Below are positions 16,018-25,611 of a DNA stretch of 64,000 nt, one piece after another (positions within the stretch are counted from its first letter, which is position 1; each line of letters starts with the position of its first letter). The position numbers and the translations under genes are program-made. The notes beneath the pieces were generated by a model. That model was given only the letters and a program-made list of their open reading frames with translations, did not search any database and was not told the DNA's origin. The DNA comes from a virus. The DNA is taken from positions 23,472 through 87,471 of the IMG/VR virus record IMGVR_UViG_3300032223_002658; one strand, given 5' to 3'.

Positions 16018-17904
16018 TTAATCATAGTAAGAGAAAGAAAACTCCCCAAACTCAATTTCTTTCAGTCCTTTGTTGACCATTTGTGAGATTTGAAATACTT
16101 TTTCCAGGGCGCTAACCCCAAGAATATCAAACTTAACACCGCCTAAATACTCAATATCCGCCCCTTCAACATCAATAATCATGCTGTCTAGTTTTTCTGA
16201 ATAAGTCATTGGAAATAAATTGCTTAAAGGTTGATCTGCAATAATAATGCCTGCAGCGTGAACGCTTTCATTTTTAGCTATTGATTCCATTTTGATGGCA
16301 AAATCAAAAGCTTCTTTAAACTGTTCGTAGTATTCAGCCACAGATTTAATGTGGTCAATATTCCACCTTATGATGCCATAAGAAGGATCATCTTTTTGCA
16401 TTTCGCTCAAATCGTCAGCAATTTTTGCTTCTTCTGCAAATTTCTTTGTGATCTGATTTGATGCATCAAAATAATTATCAGTAGGCTTCAACAATTTAAA
16501 TACTTCTTTGATTGCACCCTTGCCTTTGAATCTTGAATGTGTAATGATGTGGCCAACACAGTCAGTGCCATATTTGTTCTTTATATATTCTATAAGCTCT
16601 TCTCTAAATGTTGGCGGAACATCTGTGTCAATATCTGGAAGCGAAACGTTGTCTTTTGTGTTTCTTCCTTCATTATAAAATCTTTCAAACGGCAATTCTC
16701 TTTGTGGATCATATCCAAGCGTTGGATCTGGTCTCATTGGGTCAACAGAAGAAATTCCGAGTAGATATGAAATCATGCAACCAGAAGAAGATCCTCTGAT
16801 ATCTGCTGGAATACCAGATGCACGAACGTGATTAATTATATCATATACGATCAAAAAATATCCAGACATGTTTGCCTGTTTAAATACGCCAAGCTCATGC
16901 TGAATTCTTTTAATATAAGCGTCTTTAAGAGAAGCATCGGTCTTTAGATCGTTTATAAGACCCGTTGTTTTGAATCCCTTTCGGCACAACTCTTTCAAAT
17001 GCTCATGTGCATCATCGATTTTGTGATCTGAAATCTTAAAGACAGGAAGTATTGGCCTTTCTTGAATCGAATAATCCTCAATCAAATCCAATATTTTAAG
17101 AGTTTTTTCACCATCTGGAATACTCTTCATCAAATGACAATTCGCATATTTAACATCAAATATTCTTGAGTCATCAAGCCCCTTGCAGCAATCAGCAGAA
17201 GACTCTTCTTTTGACTGAGTGATGAGTTGATGCAAATAATAATCATCTTTATTCAAATAGTGAACATTTACAGATGGGATAGATTCTTGAAATTCTTTCT
17301 TTATCATTTTGCCAAGAGCCACACAGCATGGTAGAAAAGACAGATCATAATACAAAAACGTATGCTCATATATTTTTGAATAGTTTGAAATTACCTTTTT
17401 AACACAATCCTTCCAATCTTCACGAATTAAAGATTCGCAGTCTTCGACCGAATTTGATTCGTAAGCCATTTCTGGATTTATGTAAGCAGAAAAGTATACT
17501 TGACTTCTTAGATCGCCAACAAGACAGATGAGACCACCTTTGTGCGAATATAAATCATCCATTTGTGTTCTTGGCATTCCATTAAACGAAAGAGCTTCTT
17601 TTGTGCGCGCCAATGAAACTAATTTGACGATATTTTTATATCCTGTTTTATTTTTTGCAAGTAGAGTTATTCTTCCAGAAAATACGTCTCCGTTGTATAC
17701 ATCAAGTTCAACACCAATTATTGGTTTTATTCCAGCGTCTTTACATTCCTTGAAAAATGGCACTACACCTTTTATGTTGTTATGATCAGTCATGCATATA
17801 GCTGGAATGCCATATTCTTTAGCTTTTGGAACTATGGTTTCAATTGTTGCAGTACTGTCAAGAAGTGACCAAGATGTATGAACGTGAATAGGAATATAAC
17901 TCAT
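16018..17904 (-). CDS. dnaE: DNA polymerase III alpha, N-terminal half (PHP and palm domains)
   Basis: A 628-residue protein. It starts with a PHP domain (YIPIHVHTSWSLLDS, with HxH and later metal ligands such as CMTDHNN). The palm carries the first two catalytic aspartates in LPDIDTDVPP near residue 420 and the third in GGVKFDILGV near residue 600. It then ends within about 30 residues at FGEFSFSYYD, where a normal replicase would continue into the fingers. The missing part is encoded at 4051-5586. The start overlaps the nuclease gene by four bases. Confidence 0.93.
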   Translation of the reverse strand: MSYIPIHVHTSWSLLDSTATIETIVPKAKEYGIPAICMTDHNNIKGVVPFFKECKDAGIKPIIGVELDVYNGDVFSGRITLLAKNKTGYKNIVKLVSLARTKEALSFNGMPRTQMDDLYSHKGGLICLVGDLRSQVYFSAYINPEMAYESNSVEDCESLIREDWKDCVKKVISNYSKIYEHTFLYYDLSFLPCCVALGKMIKKEFQESIPSVNVHYLNKDDYYLHQLITQSKEESSADCCKGLDDSRIFDVKYANCHLMKSIPDGEKTLKILDLIEDYSIQERPILPVFKISDHKIDDAHEHLKELCRKGFKTTGLINDLKTDASLKDAYIKRIQHELGVFKQANMSGYFLIVYDIINHVRASGIPADIRGSSSGCMISYLLGISSVDPMRPDPTLGYDPQRELPFERFYNEGRNTKDNVSLPDIDTDVPPTFREELIEYIKNKYGTDCVGHIITHSRFKGKGAIKEVFKLLKPTDNYFDASNQITKKFAEEAKIADDLSEMQKDDPSYGIIRWNIDHIKSVAEYYEQFKEAFDFAIKMESIAKNESVHAAGIIIADQPLSNLFPMTYSEKLDSMIIDVEGADIEYLGGVKFDILGVSALEKVFQISQMVNKGLKEIEFGEFSFSYYD

Positions 17905-18899
17905 TTTGTGTCCTTAAATACATTTCTTCTGTTTGAGGTAGACGCTATTTTTTCTTCCAGCTTCTCAGATTTTATCTTGTCTATTGTCAGTATTGTTTTA
18001 TCTATTCCGTGAGCCAGATTATAGTTATAGACATTTTCACAAATGCTGCAACCATTTTGAGTTTTTGTTTTTCCAAAATGACAGGTAGATTTACATTTCC
18101 ATGACTGAGATGGCTCTACTTCTTTTATTCTTGAAGGAAGATTATTTCCCTTGATGGTATTGAAGTATTTTTTGATTATTTCAAGTGTCTCAGCTCTTTG
18201 GGCATCGTCAAAACAAACGGTGAATGGGCCACCATCATTAACAAAATGAATTGTCAAAAGTCTATTTTTATACTGTGGGAACAGCATATATGTCGCTAAA
18301 TCATACATGCGTAGCTGTATATCATTAGACGCAAAATAATCATAATCTTTTAATTCACCAGTCTCCCATGATTTTCTTGACCCCGTTTTCCAATCTATTA
18401 TCTCCAGCGTTTCATCTGATACTTTTGTGATTAAATCTATCGTTCCGCGAATTTCATAATTTCCAGATGTTGTTTTTTTTGAAAGTACGTCGTAATATTC
18501 AAATGTAAAACCAGGCATCGTCAATGGGATCCTAAATTGCTTTTCAGTGTGCAAAACATTTAGTTTTGTTGGATTGTAACTTGAATTAATGATTTTTTCT
18601 ATTGATAAAATACAGAACTTTTTATCTGCTTTTTCATTTAGATCTATTTTGCCAGCGTTTTCTTTTTTGTATCGATCCCAACAAATTTCAAAAAGCTTTT
18701 TGTGATCAGTGAATAGGTCATCTTTGTGGCCAAGTTTATTTGCTTTTGCCATTATTTCAAGAACATGGTGAACAATAGTTCCAAGAAGAGCTTTTTTTCC
18801 AGATCCACTTGGTATTTGCAATATTGATTCAAGAAAAAATTGAAATTGACAACCCTCGTATGTCTTTATTGATGACGCTCGCAAGTACTGTATGTTCAT
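17901..18899 (-). CDS. PD-(D/E)XK nuclease, Cas4/RecB-like, with cysteine cluster
   Basis: The start is ATG 18899 (332 residues, MNIQYLRASSIKTYEGCQF). The first part has SSIKTYEGCQFQFFLESI, the N-terminal motif of RecB/Cas4-type nucleases with a first cysteine. The catalytic core is GTIDLITKVSDETLEIIDWK near residue 165, where D and the E/K pair of the PD-(D/E)XK site lie. Three more cysteines follow near residue 275 (CKSTCHFGKTK ... CSICENVYNY) and may bind an iron-sulfur cluster, as in Cas4/AddB. It likely processes DNA ends during replication or recombination. Confidence 0.82.
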   Translation of the reverse strand: MNIQYLRASSIKTYEGCQFQFFLESILQIPSGSGKKALLGTIVHHVLEIMAKANKLGHKDDLFTDHKKLFEICWDRYKKENAGKIDLNEKADKKFCILSIEKIINSSYNPTKLNVLHTEKQFRIPLTMPGFTFEYYDVLSKKTTSGNYEIRGTIDLITKVSDETLEIIDWKTGSRKSWETGELKDYDYFASNDIQLRMYDLATYMLFPQYKNRLLTIHFVNDGGPFTVCFDDAQRAETLEIIKKYFNTIKGNNLPSRIKEVEPSQSWKCKSTCHFGKTKTQNGCSICENVYNYNLAHGIDKTILTIDKIKSEKLEEKIASTSNRRNVFKDTK

Positions 18900-18900
18900 T

Positions 18901-19365
18901 TTATGTCCTAATCGGGCTATCGCTCTTATCAAATTTTAGCATTTTAACATCAATGCTATTTAGATCCTTGATGTTTCTATTTAGAATCATCACTGCATCA
19001 GCTGTTTTTTCTATGAAATCCTGCGTTGTTTTAATTTTTTTTGGCGAATATCCACCCTTGTTTTTTATGAATTTATTTTTTGAAAGACGAAGTATGTCTT
19101 TATAAATTTTCTGTATCTGAGGTGGCCAACGGTCTTCTATTTTTTCAAATGGCAGATATACAATATATGGTATTTCATTTTCATGACAAGCATATATAAA
19201 GTCTATTTCAAATCCCATAGAGGCTCTTGAAATGCAAATTGAATCATCGTCATTAACATTGCTCAAGTGTGCAGCAATTCTATTCCTAATTGCAATCCTC
19301 ATTGGATCATTAAGATCATATGCTCCATTTATATTAACTGCATCAGCTCGTACTCCTATTATCAT
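18901..19365 (-). CDS. SLOG-family nucleotide-binding protein
   Basis: A 154-residue Rossmann-like protein. It starts IIGVRADAVNINGAYDLND and continues with ISRASMGFEIDFIYACHENE, IPYIVYLPF. This is the layout of SLOG (YspA/DprA-like) proteins, which bind nucleotide-derived ligands. It overlaps the dNMP kinase by four bases. A role in sensing or modifying nucleotides is possible. No catalytic residue is assignable. Confidence 0.6.
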   Translation of the reverse strand: MIIGVRADAVNINGAYDLNDPMRIAIRNRIAAHLSNVNDDDSICISRASMGFEIDFIYACHENEIPYIVYLPFEKIEDRWPPQIQKIYKDILRLSKNKFIKNKGGYSPKKIKTTQDFIEKTADAVMILNRNIKDLNSIDVKMLKFDKSDSPIRT

Positions 19366-20000
19366 AAATAATACTCAAGCACCTTTTTTATAGCATCATT
19401 TTTTTCTTCCATCGTCATATTATCGTTATTAATCTTATGAAATTTTTCAATGTTACTAAATGAATAGTTGTCAAGGGCTATTTCACTCTCGTGCTTATTG
19501 TGCAGTGTGTTTCTCGTCAACTTTATAACTATTGGCCCATAAAAAGTTGCATAGTCTATTTCATTTGGGAATCTTGCGTCGGATATAAGAGCAAAGTCAA
19601 GTCCTTCGTCTTTTATCTTTTTTATTGTTGCTTGAACCCAACAGTCTGGATAAAATGATCTAAATATGTTAGTTCCAAAGACTTGCATGACATCTCTTGC
19701 TGTCATATAATCTGTTGATTTTACGCCAACTCTGTTTTGCAATAGCCGTCCAATATCAGTACTACACATTGGAAGATCGTCCCACTTAAATCTCGTTGGC
19801 GTATTTTTGTCAGAATTCTCTCCCCAGCATTGATTGTATTCTAGACCAAGAACATTTGTGCAAATTTGTTTTAGGCTGTCTGCAAATGGATATATTTTTG
19901 ACGAGAAGCCCTTTTCCTTTAAAAAAGATCTTATGTATGAGCAGGCAGTATCTTTTCCGCTTTGTGCTTTTCCAGTCAATATTATGATTTTTGTTTTCAT
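19362..20000 (-). CDS. Deoxynucleoside monophosphate kinase
   Basis: A 212-residue protein. It starts with a Walker A loop (ILTGKAQSGKDTACSYI) and continues with KIYPFADSLKQICTN, a typical substrate-binding feature of phage dNMP kinases related to T4 gp1. VMQVFGTNIFRSFYPDCWVQ and FALISDARFPNEIDYA, another hallmark, follow. It phosphorylates dNMPs for DNA synthesis. It overlaps both neighbours by four bases, in the replication operon. Confidence 0.85.
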   Translation of the reverse strand: MKTKIIILTGKAQSGKDTACSYIRSFLKEKGFSSKIYPFADSLKQICTNVLGLEYNQCWGENSDKNTPTRFKWDDLPMCSTDIGRLLQNRVGVKSTDYMTARDVMQVFGTNIFRSFYPDCWVQATIKKIKDEGLDFALISDARFPNEIDYATFYGPIVIKLTRNTLHNKHESEIALDNYSFSNIEKFHKINNDNMTMEEKNDAIKKVLEYYL

Positions 20001-21028
20001 TTTGATAGTACCTTTATTTGTGGAACAATATATTTTGTGAACTCTTCTTCTGTCAAACTATCAGGATCTTTTTTATCCATTGATATTTTGTATATCTGTA
20101 TTTTATCTCCATATATATTTTTTATTCTTTTAAATGCTGATTGACCAGCTTCATCAGAGTCAAGTGCAATGGCAAGTTTTTTCGCGCCGCACTTTAATAG
20201 CATGTTTATTTGATTCAAAGACATTGATGAACCAAGGATGGCTACGGTATTTTTAAGACCATAAGAGTGAAACCTCCAGCAATCAAATGGGCCTTCAACT
20301 ATAACTGCCACACCAGACTCATCTATTGATGAACATGCGTTTTGAATATTGTATATCTCAATAGATTTATTGAAACCTCGCGGATAGTTTCTCCACTTTA
20401 CAAATAGTCTTCTAAAATTCTCATCTATTGTGAAGCTGTCTGGATAATGCCATCCATGCAAATTTTTTTCAAATATTGATCTTCCTGTTATGCCAACAAG
20501 ATCACCATTTATGTTTCTTATTGGAACCATTAGTCTATGGTGATACGTTTTTCCTTTTAAAGAGACTCCTGATTCAAAAAATTTACAAATTGACTCCGTG
20601 AATCCTCGTGATTTAATAAATGGATGAAGTGGATCAAGATTTTTTAAACGATCATCGCGCAAAGGCTGATTAAATGTTTGAGTATTATCAGATCTATTTA
20701 CTTTGATCTGCTGAAACTCTTCGGACTCTATTACTTCCTGAATCCAGTCTATGGTTTCTTGGAAGCTTATTTTCTTCAAACCTCTGACAAGACCAATTAT
20801 ATCATTGCCGTATTTTCTATGACATCCGTGTGTAAAACAAGACCAACAGCATTTGCCAAGATGATAACTAAATGCTGTTTGGTTATCGCCATCATGAACT
20901 GGGCATGAAGATTGTATATTTGAAGATCCTATTACCTCAAAACCAAGAGCGGATAATATCTTCGTGTCGTTTTCACACGCGATTTTCTTGAACGCTTTTA
21001 GTTCATCAGAAGTCAATTTCGTCTTCAT
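19997..21028 (-). CDS. dnaG: DnaG-like primase
   Basis: About 343 residues. The start is among several ATGs (21043, 21034, 21028) overlapping the helicase end. A CHC2-type zinc finger lies near residues 35-65 (SCPVHDGDN then CCWSCFTHGCHRKYG). The TOPRIM part has AVIVEGPFDCWRFHSYGL and LAIALDSDEAGQSAFKRI. There is no obvious helicase-binding tail, so it is shorter than cellular DnaG. It makes RNA primers and follows the helicase gene, as expected. Confidence 0.88.
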   Translation of the reverse strand: MKTKLTSDELKAFKKIACENDTKILSALGFEVIGSSNIQSSCPVHDGDNQTAFSYHLGKCCWSCFTHGCHRKYGNDIIGLVRGLKKISFQETIDWIQEVIESEEFQQIKVNRSDNTQTFNQPLRDDRLKNLDPLHPFIKSRGFTESICKFFESGVSLKGKTYHHRLMVPIRNINGDLVGITGRSIFEKNLHGWHYPDSFTIDENFRRLFVKWRNYPRGFNKSIEIYNIQNACSSIDESGVAVIVEGPFDCWRFHSYGLKNTVAILGSSMSLNQINMLLKCGAKKLAIALDSDEAGQSAFKRIKNIYGDKIQIYKISMDKKDPDSLTEEEFTKYIVPQIKVLSK

Positions 21029-22454
21029 CATCATCTTCGTCAATTGTATTATTTGATTCTAGTATCTCAAAATTGAATTTGCCTTCAACCATTTCAGATC
21101 TTTCAAGATTAGATATGACATTTATATATTCTGATGTTGAGTCCATTCCCTGACCATATCTTGTCTCAATTACCACAAGCTTTCTATCTCCGTTTGTTTT
21201 GCTGTCTCCAGCAGCAACATCTTCATCTGTTTTTTTCTTGAGATATGCCAGACTTGAGCAAAGCCAAAGAATTCTGTCGCTGCCAGATACGACACTTGTA
21301 TCTTCTTTATTTATACCATCTCTATTCAATTGTACTGTAGCAAGAATTGGAACGTCATATTTAACAGCAAAATTATGCAGCTTAGTAATGAAATCGCCAA
21401 GATATTGATACTCTTGAATATCGCCAACATCGGACATGTCCATTGTTTTTAAATAGTCAAGCATTACTAGGCAGTCTTTTGTATTTCCACCTTCATCCCT
21501 TCCAACAACAGAAGACAGCCATCTTCTTGTGATAGCCATTATTTCTTCTGGTTTTTTACCGGCAATGCTGATATGGTAAAATGGAAGCCCTTTGATAGAT
21601 TTCAGGCTTTCGTCAATTGCAAATTTCATGTTCTCTTTTTGAGCGAATTGCCCTGTCTCAATTTCATTTTGATTCACTCCAGAATGAAGAGAAACCCACT
21701 TGATTGTTTGAGTTTCTTTTTTCATTTCTGTATCAAGATACAAGACGGGGATATTCTGCTTTGACAGATTAGAAGCAACATTAAGGCAGAATGTGCTTTT
21801 ACCAACCTTTGGTCTAGCACCAACAACATTTACAGTTCCTCTTCTGTATCCACCACCAATGGCCTTGTCATATCTTGGATAACCAGTTGGCAATCCTGCT
21901 GATGACACTGGATTTTCAGCTATAAACTTAATGTGATCTACAGCAAATGAACCAATCTGAACAAGATCATTTTCTCTAGTGATATCTGGAATAAAATCAA
22001 ATACAGAAGATTCAACTGACGCAGCAACATCTACGATGCTTTCATCCCCAGAAAGTGCATCAAGAACTTTTGATGCGCATGAAAGTTTATCTTTAAAAGC
22101 TCGTGATAAACTCCAAAACTTAACTTGTCGTACAAAGTGGTTGTAATCAGATTGATTAGTTTGAAGCTCTGATATATTTGTAATTCTTTGAGTTTCTTTA
22201 TCTGAAACATTTCCAGTTTTTGATATTTCGGCAACAAGCATTTGATTGCTTATTTTACCAACAAAACCAGAATCTGCCATATTTTTAATTGCAAAAAAAC
22301 ATCTTCCAAGAAACTTGTCCTTGAAATCAGTATCCAGTAGATGTATATCAGAACTAAAAACAATCTCTGCACCATTGTTCATGATGCAGGAGATAGTACT
22401 TAATTCTGAGGCTTCTTGATTATATGATTTTACTTTATTCTGCATTTGTTGCAC
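21006..22454 (-). CDS. dnaB: DnaB-type replicative helicase
   Basis: A 482-residue protein. It has an N-terminal domain of the DnaB kind (ASELSTISCIMNNGAEIVFS), then a RecA-type motor: Walker A (NVVGARPKVGKSTFCLNVAS) near residue 205, Walker B (CLVMLDYLKTMDMS) near residue 310, and a motif H3-like ILATVQLNRDG. It unwinds DNA ahead of the split polymerase. The acidic C-terminal tail (DEDDDEDEIDF) is unusual and may be a partner-binding tip. Confidence 0.92.
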   Translation of the reverse strand: MQQMQNKVKSYNQEASELSTISCIMNNGAEIVFSSDIHLLDTDFKDKFLGRCFFAIKNMADSGFVGKISNQMLVAEISKTGNVSDKETQRITNISELQTNQSDYNHFVRQVKFWSLSRAFKDKLSCASKVLDALSGDESIVDVAASVESSVFDFIPDITRENDLVQIGSFAVDHIKFIAENPVSSAGLPTGYPRYDKAIGGGYRRGTVNVVGARPKVGKSTFCLNVASNLSKQNIPVLYLDTEMKKETQTIKWVSLHSGVNQNEIETGQFAQKENMKFAIDESLKSIKGLPFYHISIAGKKPEEIMAITRRWLSSVVGRDEGGNTKDCLVMLDYLKTMDMSDVGDIQEYQYLGDFITKLHNFAVKYDVPILATVQLNRDGINKEDTSVVSGSDRILWLCSSLAYLKKKTDEDVAAGDSKTNGDRKLVVIETRYGQGMDSTSEYINVISNLERSEMVEGKFNFEILESNNTIDEDDDEDEIDF

Positions 22455-22930
22455 TTGATCTTAATTGAACTATCGGATTGTAGCAGGCCCGCCGGATACT
22501 CTTTATTGAAATCAAATTTTGACCCGCAGACTTCGCAGTTTCTAAAATTTGGTTTATATTCATCTCGATATTGCTTTTTTCTTGATCCAAGTTTTTTTAC
22601 CTCTGATGCATAATTTGGATTTGCATCTTCTGGTAATTCAAACTCAGAACTTGATATGAAGCGAACATCAGAATCATCAGGTTGATCCTCCTCATAAGAG
22701 TCATCCCCATCATTTTTTCCTGTGCCTTCAATTTCATAACCACGATCATCAATAATGTCGCTCAAAAGAATTTTCTTGATTGCTTGAATTTTTTCCGAGT
22801 CTTCTGAGTCTTTTTGTTGGCTTATGATTATTGGAGCTGCCTCGCCAAAAATTGTTGAGTAAAATTCTCTAACTGACTCCATGTCATTAGTCATGATTGC
22901 TTTTTGTAAAAAACCTTTAAGATCTTTCAT
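22430..22930 (-). CDS. Acidic protein with C-terminal zinc ribbon
   Basis: The start is ATG 22930 with GAGGGG upstream (166 residues). The middle is acidic (DDSYEEDQPDDSDVRF) and the C terminus has CEVCGSKFDFNKEYPAG ... CNKCRIK, a four-cysteine zinc ribbon. It overlaps the helicase start by about 25 bases. It could load or recruit replication factors, but no function is established. Confidence 0.7.
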   Translation of the reverse strand: MKDLKGFLQKAIMTNDMESVREFYSTIFGEAAPIIISQQKDSEDSEKIQAIKKILLSDIIDDRGYEIEGTGKNDGDDSYEEDQPDDSDVRFISSSEFELPEDANPNYASEVKKLGSRKKQYRDEYKPNFRNCEVCGSKFDFNKEYPAGLLQSDSSIKIKCNKCRIK

Positions 22931-23399
22931 TTGGTATTCCCCTCTTTTCAAATGCTAAATTTTTAAGACAAGATGACATAAACTCTATTTTTCTATCTAT
23001 GTCTTCTATAGATTTTAGCTGAACCTCACAAAGAGATTTCACTGAATCAAGTTCTTTTGCGTGAATATCATTTCTTTTAATTATCAAAGATTTTTCAGCA
23101 AGTCCATATCCATCAGTGTTCGGTAATTCTCTTCCTATGATGGAGTTTATGTTTGCATCACACCATGAGATATTTGCTTTAAGTCTGTTTGCTTCTGTCT
23201 TTATATAAAGTCCATACTGCGCCAATCTAATAGCGTCTATTGCTAGATCTTCTCTTGGAGCTGACTTTAAATACTCACGAGAAAGAGAAAGAAGTCTATC
23301 GACCTCTGGTGGAACAATAATAGATGATAGTTTAAATTTGTCACGAAACTCTGACATCTTTTGCTGTATTTCTCTTTTTTGCATTTCTTCATTTGCCAA
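22917..23399 (-). CDS. Helical hypothetical protein
   Basis: A 160-residue protein, helical and charged (KREIQQKMSEFRDKFKLSS; NRLKANISWCDANINSIIG). Coiled-coil-like regions are likely. It lies in the replication operon between a nuclease-like gene and the acidic zinc-ribbon protein. No family recognised. Confidence 0.7.
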   Translation of the reverse strand: MANEEMQKREIQQKMSEFRDKFKLSSIIVPPEVDRLLSLSREYLKSAPREDLAIDAIRLAQYGLYIKTEANRLKANISWCDANINSIIGRELPNTDGYGLAEKSLIIKRNDIHAKELDSVKSLCEVQLKSIEDIDRKIEFMSSCLKNLAFEKRGIPNERS

Positions 23400-23787
23400 A
23401 GTATTTCTCCGCTTCTTTGATTGAGTGTAGTTTCACAAGTCTAATGTTATTTAGTTCACAGAATAGTTCTTTTATTTCGTCTCTTCTTACTTGGTCTTCA
23501 AAATCTTGAATTGAATCATGAAAGAAAGGATTCATTTCAGAATGCTGCTCACCTTGAATTTCAAAAGCAATCTTTCGTTGTGGCAAATAAAAATCCAATG
23601 ATAGTCTAGTGTCTGGTATTGTTATATCTTCAAGAATTGGGTCAAGAGGATATTTTCCAAGTATGAGTTGTCCTATCTGATATTGTATTTTAGATCGGCA
23701 TGCCGCCTTACTTTTCATTGGCCAAGCACCCTTTCGTAAATCCCAACTTATCTTTTTTGTTGGATTATTTACTGATATTACTTGCAT
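23389..23787 (-). CDS. Endonuclease-like protein of PD-(D/E)XK type
   Basis: A 132-residue protein. SLDFYLPQRKIAFEIQGEQH near residues 70-90 is the D ... ExQ core of DUF559/VSR-like nucleases. A following IQDFEDQVRRDEIKELF helix and IRLVKLHSIKEAE match the C-terminal end of these domains. It overlaps the recombinase by ten bases. It may act on recombination intermediates. Exact family uncertain. Confidence 0.65.
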   Translation of the reverse strand: MQVISVNNPTKKISWDLRKGAWPMKSKAACRSKIQYQIGQLILGKYPLDPILEDITIPDTRLSLDFYLPQRKIAFEIQGEQHSEMNPFFHDSIQDFEDQVRRDEIKELFCELNNIRLVKLHSIKEAEKYFGK

Positions 23788-24758
23788 GGCAATGACATCG
23801 TTTCTACTTGAGAGAGCAGTGACTTATACAGCTCATTATTCTTTTTGAGCACTTCTACAACGGCCAATTGTCCCTGAAGTTTTTCCTTTACTCCAGAAAC
23901 AGTGTACCAAGCACCAGCTTTTTGAATCAGACCAAGTTCACAGCAAACATTGAATAAATCCATGTGCTCATCAACGCCACGACCATAAATGATTGGCACT
24001 GTTACCTCAGCCCCTGGTGCGCCAAGAGCCGAAGCAATAACATTGAAGTGTGCATTTTGACCTATTGTTTTATTAGCAGAATCATTGATATCTTGCTTCC
24101 ATGCGGCCTCAAGCCATACGGAAGCACCATACTGTGGAGCATTTCCACCAACGGCGTAACTTTTCTTACCAGGGCCAGGATTTGGATTTGCAATCATATG
24201 TGTCAATGCTATGAAAGTGCTGTGAGTAACAGGAAGAATCTGGCTTACTCTCTTGAAAATTTTATACATAAGAGTTGCAGTTCCTGCCATCTTTACAGAA
24301 TCGCCAATGTTGGAAGAAAGTTCACCTTCTGGACACAAAGCGGCAATTGAATCAAGTATGCAAATGCATTTCTCATTATCTTTGAGCGTTTGAAAAATTA
24401 AATTAAGGTAATCTTCAGCACTCAAGATTTTTGTGGTATTTGATCTAACAATGTTTAGATTTTCTTTATTTATATCTGGAAAGCACTCAACAAGCTCTGT
24501 TCTTAGACGGCCTTCTACATCAAAGAAAAATGCTTTCTTCGTTGGGTCTTTTCTATGACACTGCTGTACATAATGCAGGGCCAGTGTTGTTTTACCAATC
24601 TTTGGCTTACCGCTTAGCAATACGCTCGTTGCTTCTGGAATTCCACCAGATAGAGCTATATCAAGAGATATAGTTGTTCTGAAAGTTCTGCCCTGCTCCT
24701 CCTTAAGAACTGAGGATGGAATTAAAAAATCTTCTATTACTAGCGGTTTGTTGCTCAT
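23778..24758 (-). CDS. recA: RecA/UvsX-type recombinase
   Basis: A 326-residue protein with the RecA core. Walker A (LLSGKPKIGKTTLALHYVQQ) is near residue 50. Its third and fourth positions differ from the usual GPESSGKTT. Walker B is KCICILDSIAALCPEG. A catalytic glutamate candidate is in FFFDVEGRL. GPGKKSYAVGGNAPQYGASV is the L2-adjacent region. It forms filaments on single-stranded DNA for recombination-dependent replication or repair. It overlaps the nuclease-like gene downstream and the next gene upstream by four bases. Confidence 0.88.
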   Translation of the reverse strand: MSNKPLVIEDFLIPSSVLKEEQGRTFRTTISLDIALSGGIPEATSVLLSGKPKIGKTTLALHYVQQCHRKDPTKKAFFFDVEGRLRTELVECFPDINKENLNIVRSNTTKILSAEDYLNLIFQTLKDNEKCICILDSIAALCPEGELSSNIGDSVKMAGTATLMYKIFKRVSQILPVTHSTFIALTHMIANPNPGPGKKSYAVGGNAPQYGASVWLEAAWKQDINDSANKTIGQNAHFNVIASALGAPGAEVTVPIIYGRGVDEHMDLFNVCCELGLIQKAGAWYTVSGVKEKLQGQLAVVEVLKKNNELYKSLLSQVETMSLPCK

Positions 24759-25213
24759 ACTATGCCTTTCTTCATTTTAGGTTTGCGATCACCAACTTCA
24801 AATATTAAAGTTGACTCATCAATCTTGTTTTGCTTTTTAGTTTCTTTTTCTTTTTCCCATTCAACTTGTTCTAGATACAAATTGTAAATCAGGGATTTTT
24901 GTTTTTCAATTGGAAGAAATCGAATAGTTATGATGCCTCTTTTTTTGACATACTCGGCAATCACTTTTGGACTAAAAACATGCAAGAGATTTTTTATATA
25001 AGTAAGTTCAAGCTTAAATGTCTCTGCAAGCTTTTGAAGTTCAGGAGTTGTTTGATGAGCTTTGCGCCAAAAAGGGCATATTGGTTTTGAAGCCTTTATG
25101 CCCTTAGAAATCTCCCAGTTTATTTTATTTATGATTATTAGCTCTGTGATATAAGCAGATGTTTTTACTGTGAGTCCTGAGACGAAATTGCTGTCGTGTT
25201 CTTGTTCTTGCAT
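24755..25213 (-). CDS. Hypothetical helical protein
   Basis: A 152-residue protein. The middle (TTPELQKLAETFKLELTYIK) looks like a helix-turn-helix-like segment and the C terminus is charged (KEKETKKQNKIDES). It overlaps the gene upstream by 49 bases, so the exact start may lie further in. No family identified. Confidence 0.6.
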   Translation of the reverse strand: MQEQEHDSNFVSGLTVKTSAYITELIIINKINWEISKGIKASKPICPFWRKAHQTTPELQKLAETFKLELTYIKNLLHVFSPKVIAEYVKKRGIITIRFLPIEKQKSLIYNLYLEQVEWEKEKETKKQNKIDESTLIFEVGDRKPKMKKGIV

Positions 25214-25611
25214 CTTATTAGTGAGAACCCTGCTTCTTCCGCTGGCCTCTCCTCAAACATGATAGCCTCAAGCTGATTGTTATACCATGTGATTTTCACA
25301 GTATCTCCATCAAGGTATCCAGCACCATAAAGTTCATTCGATGTATTATCACCAAATGTTATTGTTGATTTTTTTGCAAAGAAATAACCTTGCTTGTCCT
25401 CTCCTACCTTTATTGAAGTTATATGATGCTGAGGGACTCTTTTTTGTACCCAGAGTGACATTGAAGTTATGTCTTCTACACCAGATTCAACCGCTGATTG
25501 TAGATTAAACCACTCAGCCCCATCTTGATTGCTTTTATCAAACCACGCTTTTTCAGACGCTAAATTAACGCTCCAAAAAACTGGAAGAGAAAAATCTATT
25601 ACTTGATTCAC
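25165..25611 (-). CDS. Hypothetical protein
   Basis: A 148-residue protein starting MNQVIDFSLPVFWSVNLASE. It has an alternating strand pattern (GDTVKITWYNNQLEAIMF) and looks like a small beta-rich fold. It overlaps the next gene by four bases. Function unknown. Confidence 0.65.
   Translation of the reverse strand: MNQVIDFSLPVFWSVNLASEKAWFDKSNQDGAEWFNLQSAVESGVEDITSMSLWVQKRVPQHHITSIKVGEDKQGYFFAKKSTITFGDNTSNELYGAGYLDGDTVKITWYNNQLEAIMFEERPAEEAGFSLIRCKNKNTTAISSQDSQ

Noticed and set aside
16018-17904. Split intein at the polymerase break
   Set aside because: Neither end shows intein blocks (no Cys/Ser start, no His-Asn end); the linker just stops at FSYYD and restarts with MLDID.
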